Part shown: positions 1 to 8,484 of the stretch, one piece after another
Layout of the letters: each line of letters opens with the position of its first letter
How positions within the stretch are numbered: the stretch's first letter is position 1
DNA from: Pseudomonadota bacterium
Lineage (GTDB): Bacteria; Pseudomonadota; Alphaproteobacteria; Rhizobiales; Hyphomicrobiaceae
Direction of reading: 5' to 3'
DNA: 18,877 nucleotides
Assembly (NCBI GenBank): GCA_023387235.1
Contig: JAEWIJ010000248.1
Span: forward strand, 1-18,877
The notes under the pieces: model-generated
Told to the model about the DNA's origin: nothing
Databases searched by the model: none
What the model saw: only the letters and a program-made list of their open reading frames with translations
Made by a program: the position numbers and the translations under genes

Positions 1-890
1 TGCTCTACATCGGCTTCGTCGCGCCCCATTTCCCGCTGACCGTTCCGCAGGACATCCTCGATCTCTATCCCGTCGAGCGGATGCCTTATCCGCGGCTGCA
101 TCCGAAGAACGGTTTCCGGCGCCATCCATGGCTCGAGGACAGCCACCATCGTCATCCGGTGGACGACGGGCTCGACGACGAACGCCGGCTCCTCGCGACG
201 GCCTGTTACTACGGCCTGTGCACGTGGGTCGATCGGCAAGTGGGGCGTGTCATCAGTGCGCTCGAACGCGGCGGGTTGAGCGATACGACGCGCGTGATCT
301 ACACGAGCGATCACGGCGACAACATCGGCGCGCGCGGCATGTGGGGCAAGAGCACGCACTACGACGATGCTGTCGGCGTGCCGATGATCGTCGCCGGCCC
401 TGACGTGCCCGCGGGTCGCGTGTGCCACACGCCTGTCAGCCTTATCGATCTGGCACCGACCATCATGGACGCCGTCGGCGAGGACGCCTATGCCTGGGCG
501 GAAAGCGAGCTGCCCGGCCGCTCGCTGTTCGAGATCGGCAGTGCTGCCGATGATCCGAAACGCAGCGTGTTCTCCGAGTATCACGCGTTCGGCTCGCCCT
601 CGGCGGCGTTCATGCTGCGCAACGGGCACTACAAGTACAATTACTATGTCGGCTATCCCGCCGAGCTGTTCGACCTTCGCGCCGATCCAGGCGAGGAGCA
701 CGATCTCGCCGCCGATCCGAATTATGCGTCCGTCGTGTCGGGCTTCGAGACCGAGCTCAGGACGCTCATGAATCCTGAAGCCGTCGATGCGCTGGCCAAG
801 ACCGCCCAGGCTGCATTGATCGCGCAGTTCGGGGGGCCGGAGAAAGCCATGAACATCGGCGCGCCCGGCGCAACACCAGCGCCAGTCTGA
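1..890 (+). CDS. Sulfatase family hydrolase, C-terminal part (5' end outside window)
   Basis: The frame is open from the first complete codon at position 3, so the gene begins upstream and only about its last 295 residues are here. It belongs to the alkaline-phosphatase-like sulfatase family, which hydrolyses sulfate esters (some members act on phosphonates or phosphodiesters). Visible family marks are the GFVAPHFPL segment at the very start, the metal-binding YTSDHGDN motif, the following GMWGKSTHYDDAVGVPMI segment whose lysine and histidine line the active site, and the C-terminal ELFDLRADPGEEHDLA block. The Cys/Ser nucleophile motif (CxPxR) lies upstream of the window, so formylglycine-type catalysis cannot be confirmed. 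A choline-sulfatase or arylsulfatase role is possible but the substrate is not readable. The gene converges on the RND pump gene 34 bp away. Confidence 0.88.
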   Translation, partial: LYIGFVAPHFPLTVPQDILDLYPVERMPYPRLHPKNGFRRHPWLEDSHHRHPVDDGLDDERRLLATACYYGLCTWVDRQVGRVISALERGGLSDTTRVIYTSDHGDNIGARGMWGKSTHYDDAVGVPMIVAGPDVPAGRVCHTPVSLIDLAPTIMDAVGEDAYAWAESELPGRSLFEIGSAADDPKRSVFSEYHAFGSPSAAFMLRNGHYKYNYYVGYPAELFDLRADPGEEHDLAADPNYASVVSGFETELRTLMNPEAVDALAKTAQAALIAQFGGPEKAMNIGAPGATPAPV

Positions 891-899
891 GCGCGCGCG

Positions 900-923
900 G
901 TGGTGGCGTGGCGACGCCGCCGC
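900..923. terminator. GC-rich hairpin between convergent genes, possible bidirectional terminator
   Basis: In the 34-bp gap between the sulfatase stop (890) and the RND pump stop (925), bases 902-909 pair with 914-921 (8 bp, one G-T wobble) around the loop GGCG. Two further weak pairs extend to 900/923. Neither strand has a T-tract after the stem, so it is not a classical intrinsic terminator. Its position between two converging genes makes a termination or transcript-end role plausible. Confidence 0.35.
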
Positions 924-924
924 G

Positions 925-3900
925 TCATTCCGCGGGCGCTGGATGCCCGGATGGGCCGTGCGCGGACTTCGCGTGATCTGCGCTCGCAGTATGATCGCGC
1001 GCGAGAAGCGAATAGACCGTCGGCACGATGAACAAGGTGAGCAGGGTTCCGAGCAGGAGCCCGCCGACGATCACGAGACCGATCTGGATACGGCTTTCCG
1101 CGCCGGCGCCGGTTGCGAGCGCGAGCGGCACGGCGCCGAGCACCATCGCGCCCGTGGTCATGAGAATGGGGCGCAGCCGCAGCGCGGCGGCCTCGATGAC
1201 GGCATCGAGCTTCGCGCGCCCCTGCTCCTGGAGCTGATTGGCGAACTCCACGATCAGGATGCCGTTCTTGGTGATCAGGCCGACGAGCGTGACGAGCCCC
1301 ACCTGACTGTAGATGTTCATGGAGCCGCCGCCCCAGTAGAGCGCCAGCAGCGCGCCCGTCATGGAGAGCGGCACCGTCAACATGATGATGAACGGATCGA
1401 CGAAGCTCTCGAACTGCGCGGCGAGCACGAGATAGATGAAGGCCAGCGCCAGAAGGAACGTGAAATAGATATCGCCCGACGCCTGCCGGAATTCGCGCGA
1501 CGGGCCGATGTAGTCGATGCGCGCGCCGGCCGGCAGAATGCGCCGCGCAGCAGCCTCGAGAGCGTCGAGCGCTTCGCCCTGGGAGTATCCGGGTGCAATG
1601 TTCGCCGTGATGTCCGCAGAGCGGAGCTGATCCATGCGAGCGAGTTCGCGCGGCGCAACGGCCTCGCGCAGATCGACCAGGTTCGAGAGCTGGATCATGA
1701 CGTCGTTGGCGCCGCGGACATAGATCTTCGACAGATCGTCAGGATTGGCACGCTCGATGTTCGCCACCTGCACGACGACGTCATACTGCTTGCCGTTCTG
1801 CTTGAAGCGCGTGACCTGACGACCGCCCAGCATGGTCTCGAGCGTGCGCCCGATGGTTTCTACCTGTGCCCCGACAGCCGCCGCCTTGTCGCGGTTCACG
1901 CTGACCTTGATCTCGGGCTTGTTGAGCTTGAGGCGGGATTCGAGATTGGCGAGCGACGGGTGCTTTTCAGCTTCCGCAATGATGGCCTCGACCGTCCGGT
2001 TGATTTCGTTGTACTCGCCCTGCATCGCCACTGAGATCCACACGGGGCGCGAGCTGGCGTTCTGGCCGAGCGAGGGCGGGTTCGTGGCGTAGGCGAGAAC
2101 ACCAGGCAGCTGCTTGATCTGCGGTGCCAGGGAATTGACGATCTCCTGCTGCTTACGCTCGCGCTCATCCCACGGCTTCAAGCGGGCAAACGAGATACCC
2201 TGCGAGACGATGGGATTGCCCGAGACGACGAAGAAGGCTTCGGCCTCAGGCACGCTTTTCGTGAAGATGTCCTCGAAGCGTCGGGCGTACTTCTCCATGT
2301 AGTTGATCGTCGCGCCCTCGGGGCCGATGAAGAAGCTGATGACCGTCCCGCGATCCTCGACCGGCGAGAGCTCGGGCTTAAGAGCCGTGAAAAGGAAGTA
2401 GCTCGCCGACGCGAACAGAGCGCCGACCAGGAGAACGAGGAGGCGCACCTTGAGCACGCCGCGAAGCGCCGATCGATAGCTCTCGGTCATGCCGACAAGG
2501 AGCCACTCGACGAAATTGTAGATGCGGCCGTGGCTGGTCTGATGGCGCAGCATGCGCGAGCACATCATGGGGCTCAGCGTCAAGGCGACGAACCCCGATA
2601 CGATGACGGCACCGGCGAGCGTCCAGGCGAACTCCGTGAAGAGCCGCCCCGTCGTGCCCGACATGAAGCCGATCGGCGCATAGACGGCCGCCAGCGTCAA
2701 CGTCATCGCGATCACCGCGAAGGTGATCTCCTTGCTGCCCTTGATCGCCGCATCGATCGGCGACATGCCCTCCTCGACGTGGCGATAAATGTTCTCGAGG
2801 ACGACGATGGCATCATCGACGACGAGTCCGATCGCGAGCACCATGGCGAGCAGCGTCAGCGTATTCACGGTAAAGCCGAGCACGAGCATGATCGCGAACG
2901 CGCCCAGCAGCGAGGCCGGTATCGTCACGACCGGAATGATGGTCGCGCGCAGATTGCGCAGGAAGAGGAAGACGACGATGACCACCAGAACCACGGCCTC
3001 GCCGATCGTGTGGTAGACAGAATCGATGGAGGCTTGAATGAACACTGAGGTGTCGTGCGCGACCGCGACCTTCATGCCTTCCGGAAGGTTGGCGATGATA
3101 GCGGGCAGCTCCGCGCGCACGCCCTTCGAAATGTCGAGAGGATTAGCGACGGCCTGCTTCACGACGCCGATCGCGACGGCACGCTGGCCGTTGAAGCGCA
3201 CCGACACCCGCTCGTCGAGGGGCCCTAGCTCCGCGCGCCCGACATCCTGCAGGCGCACCGGATAGCCATTCACGACGCGTATGATGATGGAATTGAACTG
3301 GGCAGGCACCCGCAGATCGGTTTCCGCGAGCACCGTGAACTCGGTGTCCTTGCTCTCGATGCGCCCGGCCGGCACCTCGATATTCTGTCTCCTGAGCGCA
3401 TCCTCGACGTCCTGCGGCGTCAGGTTGTAGGCGGCGAGCCGGGCAGCATCGAGCCAGATGCGCATGGCGTACTTGCGCTCGCCGAAGATGCGCGCCTCGG
3501 CAACGCCGGTGATCGACTGCAGACGATCCTTGACGTAGCGGTCGGCGAAATCGGTGATCTCGAGCTGGGAGTGACGATCCGAGGAGAAGGCAAGATACAG
3601 GACGGGCTGAGCGTCGGCCTCGACCTTCGAGATGATCGGCTCGTCGATCTCGTCGGGCAGGCGGCCGCGCATGCGCCCCACGCGATCGCGGACGTCGTTG
3701 GCCGCCGCCTCGACATCACGCCCAAGCTTGAAGCGCACGACAATGAAGCTGCGCTCCTGGCGCGTATTCGACCGCAGATAGTCGATGCCCTCGATGCCGG
3801 CGATCGACTCTTCGAGGACGCGCGTGACCGTGCTCTCGATCACCTCGGCGCTGGCGCCGCGATAGAGCGTCTCGACGAGGACGACCGGCGGGTCGATGTT

Positions 3901-4014
3901 CGGGTATTCGCGAACGGCGAGGCGGCTATAGCAGACGAAGCCGACCAGAACGACGACGAGGCTGAGGACCGTGGCGAAAACCGGCCGGCGAATGCAAAGC
4001 TCGGGAAGGCCCAT
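925..4014 (-). CDS. RND efflux pump, inner-membrane permease (HAE1/AcrB type)
   Basis: A 1029-residue proton-driven drug/solute exporter of the resistance-nodulation-division family, acting as a trimer in the inner membrane with a periplasmic adaptor. Length and architecture are full: N-terminal helix after MGLPELCIRRPVFA, large periplasmic loop, six-helix block from about residue 335, second loop, and C-terminal helices. The proton-relay aspartates are present as Asp400-Asp401 in GLVVDDAIVVLEN, and the partner lysine is Lys916 in GLITKNGILIVEFAN, so the pump should be active. The start ATG lies 3 bp after the stop of the adaptor gene, with a GAGAAGG ribosome site inside the adaptor's end, so the two are co-transcribed and translationally linked. 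No outer-membrane channel gene is adjacent. Substrates cannot be inferred. Plus-strand open frames over this gene are shadows. Confidence 0.96.
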   Translation of the reverse strand: MGLPELCIRRPVFATVLSLVVVLVGFVCYSRLAVREYPNIDPPVVLVETLYRGASAEVIESTVTRVLEESIAGIEGIDYLRSNTRQERSFIVVRFKLGRDVEAAANDVRDRVGRMRGRLPDEIDEPIISKVEADAQPVLYLAFSSDRHSQLEITDFADRYVKDRLQSITGVAEARIFGERKYAMRIWLDAARLAAYNLTPQDVEDALRRQNIEVPAGRIESKDTEFTVLAETDLRVPAQFNSIIIRVVNGYPVRLQDVGRAELGPLDERVSVRFNGQRAVAIGVVKQAVANPLDISKGVRAELPAIIANLPEGMKVAVAHDTSVFIQASIDSVYHTIGEAVVLVVIVVFLFLRNLRATIIPVVTIPASLLGAFAIMLVLGFTVNTLTLLAMVLAIGLVVDDAIVVLENIYRHVEEGMSPIDAAIKGSKEITFAVIAMTLTLAAVYAPIGFMSGTTGRLFTEFAWTLAGAVIVSGFVALTLSPMMCSRMLRHQTSHGRIYNFVEWLLVGMTESYRSALRGVLKVRLLVLLVGALFASASYFLFTALKPELSPVEDRGTVISFFIGPEGATINYMEKYARRFEDIFTKSVPEAEAFFVVSGNPIVSQGISFARLKPWDERERKQQEIVNSLAPQIKQLPGVLAYATNPPSLGQNASSRPVWISVAMQGEYNEINRTVEAIIAEAEKHPSLANLESRLKLNKPEIKVSVNRDKAAAVGAQVETIGRTLETMLGGRQVTRFKQNGKQYDVVVQVANIERANPDDLSKIYVRGANDVMIQLSNLVDLREAVAPRELARMDQLRSADITANIAPGYSQGEALDALEAAARRILPAGARIDYIGPSREFRQASGDIYFTFLLALAFIYLVLAAQFESFVDPFIIMLTVPLSMTGALLALYWGGGSMNIYSQVGLVTLVGLITKNGILIVEFANQLQEQGRAKLDAVIEAAALRLRPILMTTGAMVLGAVPLALATGAGAESRIQIGLVIVGGLLLGTLLTLFIVPTVYSLLARDHTASADHAKSAHGPSGHPAPAE

Positions 4015-4017
4015 GTG

Positions 4018-5082
4018 TCAGTCGGCCTTCTCGACGTTGGCTTTCACGCTCATGCCGTCGCGCAGCTTCAATGCGCCTTCCGTGACGATGACGGACGTGG
4101 TCTCGAGCCCCTGGGCGACCTCGACGAGCCCGGCGCGCCGCTGGCCTGTCTTGAGCTTGGTCAGCCGGACCTTGCCGTCGTCGAGGACGAACACGAATTG
4201 CTCCTGCCCCATGGGCACGATGGATGTCTCGGGAACGAGGATGCCATCTTTTCCGGCTTCGAGGATAAGTGTCACGCGGGCGAACATGCCCGGGCGCAGG
4301 AGCCCGTCTTTGTTAACCGTGCGGGCGCGCAGGATGACGGCGCGGCCATTGGGATCGTGCGCCGGGTCGATCGCATAGACCTCGCCGTCGAAGGTCGAGC
4401 CGGGGAGGGCGTCGAGCGTAATGTGGATGGATTGCCCGACCTTGAGCTGAACGGCGTAGATTTCCGACACGCGGAAATCCACCTTGAGCGTCTCGATGCT
4501 CTCGATATTGACGATGTCCTGGCCCGGCGTGACGTAGTCACCGAGGCTCACCTTGCGCAATCCGAGCGTACCCTCGAAGGGCGCCACGAGCGTCATCTTG
4601 TCGAGCGTCGCCTGCGCGAGGGCGAGCGACGCCTCGTCGGCGCGGAGCTTTGCGTGGGCTTCGTCGTAGGCGCGCTGAGAGCCCGCGCCCTTCTTCATGA
4701 GCTCCTGGGCGCGCTCGAAGTTGACCTTGCTGAGCCCGAGCGCCGCATTCATCTGCTCGACCTGCGCCCGCGCGATGCTCGAATCGAGGCGCACGAGGGG
4801 CGTGCCGCGCTCGACGCCATGGCCCTCGTCGAAGAGGATCTCGCTGACGCGGCCGGCAATCTCCGGCCGGATGATCACGGACTCGTTCGAGCGGAGGCTG
4901 CCGACGGCATCAATCTGGCGGCGGATGGAGCCGATCCGGACCGGCGCCGCTTCGACGACGACATCGCTCGCGGCCTGCTTGGTCGCGGCGCCCGCCTGCT
5001 GTGTGGGGGAGCGCGACTGGTTCCAAAAGGCGCCCGCAGCGACCACAACCCCAACGAGCACGGCTCCGATCAGCCAGCGCAT
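4018..5082 (-). CDS. RND efflux periplasmic adaptor (membrane fusion protein, HlyD/AcrA family)
   Basis: A 354-residue adaptor that links the RND pump to an outer-membrane channel. I chose the ATG at 5080-5082 because it begins MRWLIGAVLVGVVVAAGAFW, a typical membrane anchor or uncleaved signal (helix about residues 4-19), and has an AGGAG site 9 bp upstream (5092-5096). The frame is open for another 430 bp upstream but that stretch is not protein-like. Domains in order are the barrel/lipoyl half ending near the RPEIAGRVSEILFDEG segment, an alpha-hairpin (about 100-170, rich in A/Q/E/K), the second lipoyl half with LVAPFEGTLGLRKVSLGDYV, a beta-barrel, and a membrane-proximal domain with GILVPETSIV. 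It is the first gene of the pump operon, and its transcript would have a long structured leader. Confidence 0.94.
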   Translation of the reverse strand: MRWLIGAVLVGVVVAAGAFWNQSRSPTQQAGAATKQAASDVVVEAAPVRIGSIRRQIDAVGSLRSNESVIIRPEIAGRVSEILFDEGHGVERGTPLVRLDSSIARAQVEQMNAALGLSKVNFERAQELMKKGAGSQRAYDEAHAKLRADEASLALAQATLDKMTLVAPFEGTLGLRKVSLGDYVTPGQDIVNIESIETLKVDFRVSEIYAVQLKVGQSIHITLDALPGSTFDGEVYAIDPAHDPNGRAVILRARTVNKDGLLRPGMFARVTLILEAGKDGILVPETSIVPMGQEQFVFVLDDGKVRLTKLKTGQRRAGLVEVAQGLETTSVIVTEGALKLRDGMSVKANVEKAD

Positions 5083-5091
5083 ATAACAGCA

Positions 5092-5096
5092 CTCCT
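5092..5096 (-). promoter_or_regulatory. Ribosome binding site fixing the adaptor start
   Basis: The minus strand reads AGGAG here, 9 nt before the ATG at 5080-5082. This favours that start over any of the in-frame upstream codons, whose translation gives low-complexity Arg/Pro/Gly sequence. Confidence 0.7.
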
Positions 5097-5167
5097 GTTT
5101 GGGCATCCCCAGCGGGCCCGGCCATTCCGCGCCCTTCACGGCGCGCACAGCACTGAGCCATCCCCAT

Positions 5168-5202
5168 AGCCTCCGGCCCAGGCTCAACGGGCCAGGAGGG
5201 CT
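5168..5202. other. Strong imperfect hairpin in the divergent intergenic region
   Basis: Bases 5168-5179 pair with 5189-5202 to give 12 base pairs with two single-base bulges (A5194, G5200) around a 9-nt loop. It lies in the 386-bp non-coding stretch 5083-5468. If the pump operon starts upstream of it, it would sit in the mRNA leader about 85 nt before the adaptor start. No T-tract follows on either strand, so it is not a standard terminator; a leader structure or a DNA site is possible. Apart from this hairpin and the two small palindromes listed separately, I see no gene, tRNA or recognised riboswitch in 5083-5468. I could not assign a convincing -35/-10 promoter. Confidence 0.35.
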
Positions 5203-5300
5203 CGATCCGTCGCAAGTTCTCAAACAAAGATGACGGCCTGTAAATTCCAATCGTGCGCAGATCTCCGGGCAACCGCGCCCATTATCTCGGCGATTTCGTT

Positions 5301-5314
5301 TCACGCTTTCGTGA
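5301..5314. promoter_or_regulatory. Short palindrome, candidate operator
   Basis: TCACG-CTTT-CGTGA is a perfect 5+5 inverted repeat between the divergent pump and sugar-transport operons. TTTCGT also occurs twice on the plus strand (5294-5299 and 5307-5312), 13 bp apart, overlapping the palindrome. Position suggests a regulator site, but arms this short can arise by chance and no regulator gene is nearby. Confidence 0.2.
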
Positions 5315-5348
5315 TCGGGCTCAGTGTGCGACCAGAGGCCTTCGAAGC

Positions 5349-5360
5349 GTTGGCTCCAAC
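5349..5360. promoter_or_regulatory. Short palindrome, candidate operator for the sugar ABC operon
   Basis: GTTGG-CT-CCAAC is a perfect 5+5 inverted repeat 109 bp before the chosen start of the binding-protein gene. Sugar ABC operons are commonly controlled by LacI-, ROK- or GntR-type repressors that bind palindromes, so it is a candidate. It is short and unsupported by a second copy. Confidence 0.18.
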
Positions 5361-5468
5361 GAGCCCGAAACAAGGCAGGGGATAGTGGCTGTGCGGCCCA
5401 AAGAATGGCGAGAACAGAACAGGGGGCGTGCCCGTGCCGCCCGGCCGGCGGAGGCCGTTGGCCGCCTG

Positions 5469-6737
5469 ATGCGGGCTCTCGCGGCGACCATCGTGCTGAC
5501 GACAGGGCTCGCACTGCCGGCGCGGGCGCCCGCCGCCGCGGTGCAAATATCCATTGCGTGCGGCGCCCTCGGCATCGAGCTGGAGCTGTGCAGCACGGCC
5601 GTCGGCGAATGGGAGCGCCAGAGCGGCAACAAGGTGACGATCATCACGACGCCGAACTCCTCGACGGATCGGCTGGCGCTGTACCTTCAGCTTCTCGCCT
5701 CCCGCGCGGGCGACATCGACGTCCTCCAGATCGATGTCGTGTGGGCCGGCATCCTCGCGGGGCATCTCGCAGACCTGAAGCCCTACGTCGGGGATGCGCC
5801 CCGGCATCATTTCCCGAGCCTCATCGAGAACAACACGATCGACGATCGCCTCGTCGCGCTGCCGTGGTGGGTCGATGTCGGCGTGCTCTACTACCGCCGC
5901 GATCTGCTCGAACGCCATGGCTTCGCACCGCCCAGAACATGGCAGGATCTGACGCGCACCGCCCGCGCCATACAGAACGCCGAGCGCAGCGCCGGGAACG
6001 CGCGCCTGTGGGGCTTCGTCTTTCAAGGCAAGGCCTATGAAGGATTGACGTGCAATGCGCTCGAGTGGATTTCGTCCTTCGGCGGCGGCACGGTCGTCGA
6101 CGAAGCGGGACGCATTACCGTGAACAACCCGCGCGCCGTCGCGGCACTGGCATTGGCCGGAACCTGGGTCGGCGAAATCTCTCCCAAGGGCGTGCTGAAC
6201 TACGACGAGGAAGCTGCACGCGGCGTCTTCCAGACGGGACAGGCCGTCTTCATGCGCAACTGGCCTTATGCCTTCGCGCTCGCGCAGAGCGAGGACAGTC
6301 CCGTGCGCGGCAAAGTCGGCATGACGCCCTTGCCGAGTGGCGGCCCAGAAGAGCAATCATCCGGCGCGCTCGGCGGCTGGCATCTGGCCGTGTCGCGCTA
6401 TTCCCGCCATCCCAAGGAGGCGGCGGAGCTGGTCGCATTTCTCGCCAGCGCCGAGCAGCAGAAGAAGCGCGCAATCTCGGGATCCTATAATCCGACATTG
6501 CCGGCGCTCTACGAGGACGCGGACATGCTTGCGGCCAATCCGTTCTTCGCCGAGCTTCTCGAGCCCCTGCGCAAAGCCGTGGCGCGACCGTCGCGCGTCG
6601 CAGGCCCGCACTACAATCGACTATCGAGCGATATCTGGCGCGCCGCGCACGACATCCTGGCCGGCGCGCCGGCGCAGGAGCGCGTCGGCGTGCTCGCGGA
6701 CGACCTCGAGCGCGTGAAGTACAGGGCGGGCTGGTAA
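5469..6737 (+). CDS. ABC sugar transporter, periplasmic substrate-binding protein (trehalose/maltose type)
   Basis: A 422-residue family 1 solute-binding protein that would capture an oligosaccharide in the periplasm and deliver it to the permeases encoded next. The chosen ATG gives a short basic n-region, the hydrophobic core LAATIVLTTGLAL, and an ARA-P or AAA-V cleavage site. An in-frame GTG at 5385 (preceded by AAGG/AGGGG) is an alternative with a longer n-region, because the nearest site to the ATG, GGAGG at 5450-5454, is 14 nt away. The mature start ISIACGALGIELELC with two cysteines, the QIDVVWAGILAGHLADL segment, the VLYYRRDLLERHGF block and the YEGLTCNALEWISSFGGG segment resemble ThuE/TMBP trehalose-maltose binders. 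The exact sugar is inferred, not shown. Its stop overlaps the next start by one base (TAATG). Confidence 0.93.
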   Translation: MRALAATIVLTTGLALPARAPAAAVQISIACGALGIELELCSTAVGEWERQSGNKVTIITTPNSSTDRLALYLQLLASRAGDIDVLQIDVVWAGILAGHLADLKPYVGDAPRHHFPSLIENNTIDDRLVALPWWVDVGVLYYRRDLLERHGFAPPRTWQDLTRTARAIQNAERSAGNARLWGFVFQGKAYEGLTCNALEWISSFGGGTVVDEAGRITVNNPRAVAALALAGTWVGEISPKGVLNYDEEAARGVFQTGQAVFMRNWPYAFALAQSEDSPVRGKVGMTPLPSGGPEEQSSGALGGWHLAVSRYSRHPKEAAELVAFLASAEQQKKRAISGSYNPTLPALYEDADMLAANPFFAELLEPLRKAVARPSRVAGPHYNRLSSDIWRAAHDILAGAPAQERVGVLADDLERVKYRAGW

Positions 6738-7657
6738 TGCGGCAGCGCTCATTGTCCTCAGAACGGGCGCGCACGGCATGGATGTTTCTGGCCCCCATGC
6801 TCATCGTTCTGCTGATGGTCGCCGTGTGGCCGCTCGGGCGCACGCTCTACTTCAGCCTGACGAATGCGACGCTCGTGGACATGGAGAACCCCAGCTTCGT
6901 CGGACTGTCGAACTATTTGACCTTCGACAATGGCCGTTGGTATGGCGTGCTGAGCGATCCGCAGTGGTTTGCGGCGCTGCGCAATACGCTGGTGTTCGCG
7001 CTCGTGTCCGTCGCGCTGGAGACGGTTCTCGGCGTGCTCATCGCCCTGTTGCTGAATGCGCACTTTCCGGGCCGCGGCCTCATGCGCGCCGCCATGCTCG
7101 TGCCGTGGGCCATCCCGACCGTCGTCTCGGCGAAGATGTGGGGATGGATGCTCAACGACCAGTTCGGTGTGATCAACGATGCGCTCATGAGGATCGACCT
7201 CATCACGGAGCCCGTGGCGTGGCTCGCGGATCCGTCGCTCGCGCTGCTCTCCGTCATCCTTGTCGATGTGTGGAAGACGACGCCCTTCGTGGCGCTGCTC
7301 GTTCTCGCCGCGCTGCAGATGGTGCCCAAGGATTGCTACGAGGCGGCCGAGGTCGACGGCATTCATCCGGTCAGGGTTTTCTTCCGCGTGACGCTGCCGC
7401 TGATCGCGCCGGCGCTCGCGGTCGCCGTGATCTTCCGGCTGCTCGATGCCATGCGCATGTTCGATCTCGTCTATGTCATGACGGGCGCGACAGACGCCAC
7501 GATCACGCTGTCCGTATTCGCGCAGCGGGAGCTGATCGGCTTCCAGGACGTCGGCTACGGCTCCGCGGCATCGACGCTCGTTTTCTTCATCATCGCGCTG
7601 CTGACGGCACTCTATGTCATGGCCGCGCGTCTCGATCTCGGTGGGAAGCAGCGATGA
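6737..7657 (+). CDS. ABC sugar transporter permease (MalF/ThuF type)
   Basis: A 306-residue inner-membrane permease with six predicted helices: N-terminal near residues 13-33, then a core of five. It lacks the extra periplasmic domain of enterobacterial MalF, as is usual for this subfamily. The ATPase-docking EAA loop is clear as EAAEVDGIHPVRVFFRVTLP around residues 203-222. A YFSLTN segment after the first helix and NPSFVGLSNY in the first periplasmic loop are typical of sugar permeases. It forms the channel as a heterodimer with the next gene product. The start ATG overlaps the binding-protein stop by one base, and its own stop overlaps the next start by four bases (ATGA), so translation is coupled along the operon. 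Confidence 0.95.
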   Translation: MRQRSLSSERARTAWMFLAPMLIVLLMVAVWPLGRTLYFSLTNATLVDMENPSFVGLSNYLTFDNGRWYGVLSDPQWFAALRNTLVFALVSVALETVLGVLIALLLNAHFPGRGLMRAAMLVPWAIPTVVSAKMWGWMLNDQFGVINDALMRIDLITEPVAWLADPSLALLSVILVDVWKTTPFVALLVLAALQMVPKDCYEAAEVDGIHPVRVFFRVTLPLIAPALAVAVIFRLLDAMRMFDLVYVMTGATDATITLSVFAQRELIGFQDVGYGSAASTLVFFIIALLTALYVMAARLDLGGKQR

Positions 7658-8481
7658 GGGGCTTCCTCAAGAATGCAGGCCTGTTCCTCGCGTGTCTCGT
7701 GCTCGCGGTCTTCCTGCTGTTTCCGCTGTATTATGCCGCTGTCACCTCCTTCAAATCAGGATCGGAGCTGTTCCGCGTCAGCTATTGGCCGCGCGAATTC
7801 GACCTGACGAGCTATGCGCGCCTTTGGAGCGAACAGAATTTCGGACGCAACATCCTGAACTCGATCGTCGTGGCGACGAGCGTCGTCGTGCTGTCGCTCG
7901 CGCTCGCCCTGACGGCGGCCTACGCGCTGAGCCGCGTGCGCTTTGCCGGTCGTGGGCTGCTGCTGTACGCGATCCTCGGCATCTCGATGTTTCCCCAGAT
8001 TGCGGTTCTCTCAGGCCTCTTCGAGCTGATCAGGATGCTCGGGCTCTATAACAATCTCGCCGCGCTCGTGCTCTCGTACATGATCTTCACGCTGCCGTTC
8101 ACGGTGTGGGTGCTCACGACATTCATGCGCGACCTTCCCGTGGAGCTCGAAGAAGCGGCGATGATGGACGGCATCAGTCCGCTCGTCATTCTCGTGCGCG
8201 TCTTCCTGCCGCTCATGGCGCCCGCCATGGCGGCAACGGGCCTGCTCGCCTTCATCGCGGCCTGGAACGAGTTTCTGTTCGCGCTCACGTTCACGCTCGT
8301 CAACGAGCAGCGGACAGTGCCGGTCGCCATTGCCCTGATTACCGGCGCGAGCGAGCACGAGCTGCCATGGGGGAGCATCATGGCGGCGTCGGTCGTCGTG
8401 ACGCTGCCGTTGATTGCGCTCGTGCTGGTGTTTCAGCGGCGCATGGTGGCCGGCCTGACGGCTGGCGCTGTGAAAGGATAG
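7654..8481 (+). CDS. ABC sugar transporter permease (MalG/ThuG type)
   Basis: A 275-residue second permease of the importer. The frame is open far upstream, but the real start is the ATG at 7654 within the ATGA overlap with the first permease. It gives MRGFLKNAGLFLACLVLAVF, a proper first helix, with a GGTGGGAAG ribosome site just before it. Six helices are expected. The family FPLYYAAVTSFKSGSELF segment follows helix 1, and the EAA loop is EEAAMMDGISPLVILVRVFL, followed by LPLMAPAMAATGLLAFIAAW. It pairs with the preceding permease and docks on the ATPase encoded 3 bp downstream. Confidence 0.95.
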   Translation: MRGFLKNAGLFLACLVLAVFLLFPLYYAAVTSFKSGSELFRVSYWPREFDLTSYARLWSEQNFGRNILNSIVVATSVVVLSLALALTAAYALSRVRFAGRGLLLYAILGISMFPQIAVLSGLFELIRMLGLYNNLAALVLSYMIFTLPFTVWVLTTFMRDLPVELEEAAMMDGISPLVILVRVFLPLMAPAMAATGLLAFIAAWNEFLFALTFTLVNEQRTVPVAIALITGASEHELPWGSIMAASVVVTLPLIALVLVFQRRMVAGLTAGAVKG

Positions 8482-8484
8482 ACT

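Noticed and set aside
3571..5169. 532-residue plus-strand open frame across the RND adaptor and the pump's start
   Set aside because: It is antisense to two well-recognised proteins, with biased Asp/Arg/Leu/His composition and no motif. It is a high-GC shadow frame.
5083..5514. N-terminal extension of the adaptor reading frame
   Set aside because: The added 144 residues are not protein-like. They would precede a normal membrane anchor that has its own AGGAG ribosome site.
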